64,000 nucleotides of DNA, taken from contig JAHLLI010000001.1 of the NCBI GenBank assembly GCA_020444245.1, positions 124,001 to 188,000 of the forward strand, written 5' to 3'. Each line of letters begins with the position of its first letter. Position 1 is the stretch's first letter. This document shows, piece by piece, positions 63,595-64,000 of this stretch. Below the pieces are notes generated by a model. That model saw nothing but the letters and a program-made list of their open reading frames with translations. It made no database searches and was not told the DNA's origin. The DNA is from Actinomycetales bacterium. Lineage in GTDB: Bacteria; Actinomycetota; Actinomycetes; Actinomycetales; Cellulomonadaceae. Both the position numbers and the translations under genes were made by a program.

Positions 63595-64000
63595 TCAGCG
63601 ACCGATCCGGCGGGTCGCCAGCAGCCAGAGGCCGAGCCAGCCCTCGCCGATCATCGAGGGCACCGCGACCACGGCGAGCATGACGCCGGCGACCGCGCCG
63701 TAGTCCGGCAGCGCCACGTGGGCGACGGTGTCGAGCACGTAGGCGACGCCCGCCACCATCAGCAGGACGGCCACGGCGCGCGGCGCGAGGCCGGAGCGCA
63801 GCACCAGGGCGCCGAGCAGCACCAGGTGCACGCCGAACACGGCCAGGCCGATCAGCCACGCGGCGTCGAAGGACTGCACCGCGAGCAGCACCTGGGCGGC
63901 GGTGGCCTCGGCGCCCACCGCGGCCGCGTAGTCCGGGGTGGCGAGCATGGCCGGCACCTGCACGAAGAACACCAGCGCCACACCGAGCAGCACCGTGTAC
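63595..64000 (-). CDS. DUF4386-type membrane protein, partial
   Basis: The open frame runs off the right edge. The visible 130 or so residues hold four hydrophobic segments (VLLGVALVFFVQVPA, FDAAWLIGLAVFGVHLVLLGALVL, AVAVLLMVAGVAYVLDTV, AVVAVPSMIGEGWLGLWLL) and end in a short basic tail, RRIGR. The pattern FGVHLVLLG...LGxWLL is seen in DUF4386 proteins, usually about 230 residues, so roughly the first 100 are outside the window. No function is known. Confidence 0.75.
   Translation of the reverse strand, partial: YTVLLGVALVFFVQVPAMLATPDYAAAVGAEATAAQVLLAVQSFDAAWLIGLAVFGVHLVLLGALVLRSGLAPRAVAVLLMVAGVAYVLDTVAHVALPDYGAVAGVMLAVVAVPSMIGEGWLGLWLLATRRIGR

Overview
The window is chromosomal DNA from a very GC-rich actinobacterium. 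Codon third positions are almost all G or C, GTG starts are common, the small SRP RNA is of actinobacterial type, and several genes look leaderless (a TANNNT -10 box six or seven bases before the start codon). Gene content (F420/LLM enzymes, a mycothiol-type DinB protein, MarR/TetR/MerR regulators, hexuronate catabolism) fits Micrococcales, perhaps Cellulomonadaceae. The genus is inference.

Layout. 1-5.7 kb: dnaX, an aromatic-acid type MFS transporter with a divergent MarR gene, and a MerR regulator. 6.1-7.5 kb: LysE exporter with divergent Lrp regulator, then the SRP RNA gene ffs. 7.6-10.5 kb: a transmembrane flavin/heme reductase, a tethered FMN-binding protein and ApbE, which together form an extracytosolic flavin electron-transfer module. 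10.5-17.3 kb: housekeeping enzymes (histidine phosphatase, gamma carbonic anhydrase, HAD phosphatase) and two lipoproteins, one with leucine-rich repeats and one with Asp-box repeats.

17.36-26.03 kb is the accessory region. A complete tRNA-Ser(GGA) gene is followed by two more copies of its 3' end (24095 and 25919), which delimit two tandem elements. Element 1 carries a tyrosine integrase and excisionase, a wHTH-nucleotidyltransferase/HEPN toxin-antitoxin pair, an ApeA-like HEPN antiphage protein and an unrecognised 646-residue zinc-ribbon protein. Element 2 has no integrase and only one clear gene, a DUF4143-type AAA ATPase, preceded by four 23-bp tandem repeats. All three junctions share integrase-arm-like GGTAGCAGT direct repeats.

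26-34.7 kb holds small regulator-plus-effector loci: TetR/FAD monooxygenase, TetR/ABC-2 exporter, TetR/deazaflavin protein, each with palindromic operators. 34.8-46.9 kb is a catabolic regulon: uxuB-eda-kdgK-uxuA, an SMP-30 lactonase, a GntR regulator, an RspB-like dehydrogenase and a ribose-type ABC importer whose ATPase is fused to a permease. Both promoter regions carry the palindrome TTGTATACAA. The gene set fits uptake of an aldonate or its lactone, probably L-gulonate, and its breakdown through D-fructuronate, D-mannonate and KDG. 47-64 kb contains a lipoprotein, a cysteine-desulfurase-like enzyme, a surface-polysaccharide operon (DegT aminotransferase, epimerase, GT87), GerW, an MFS/PLP-decarboxylase pair, sulfurtransferase, chemoreceptor and F420/flavin oxidoreductase genes. 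Both window edges cut through genes.
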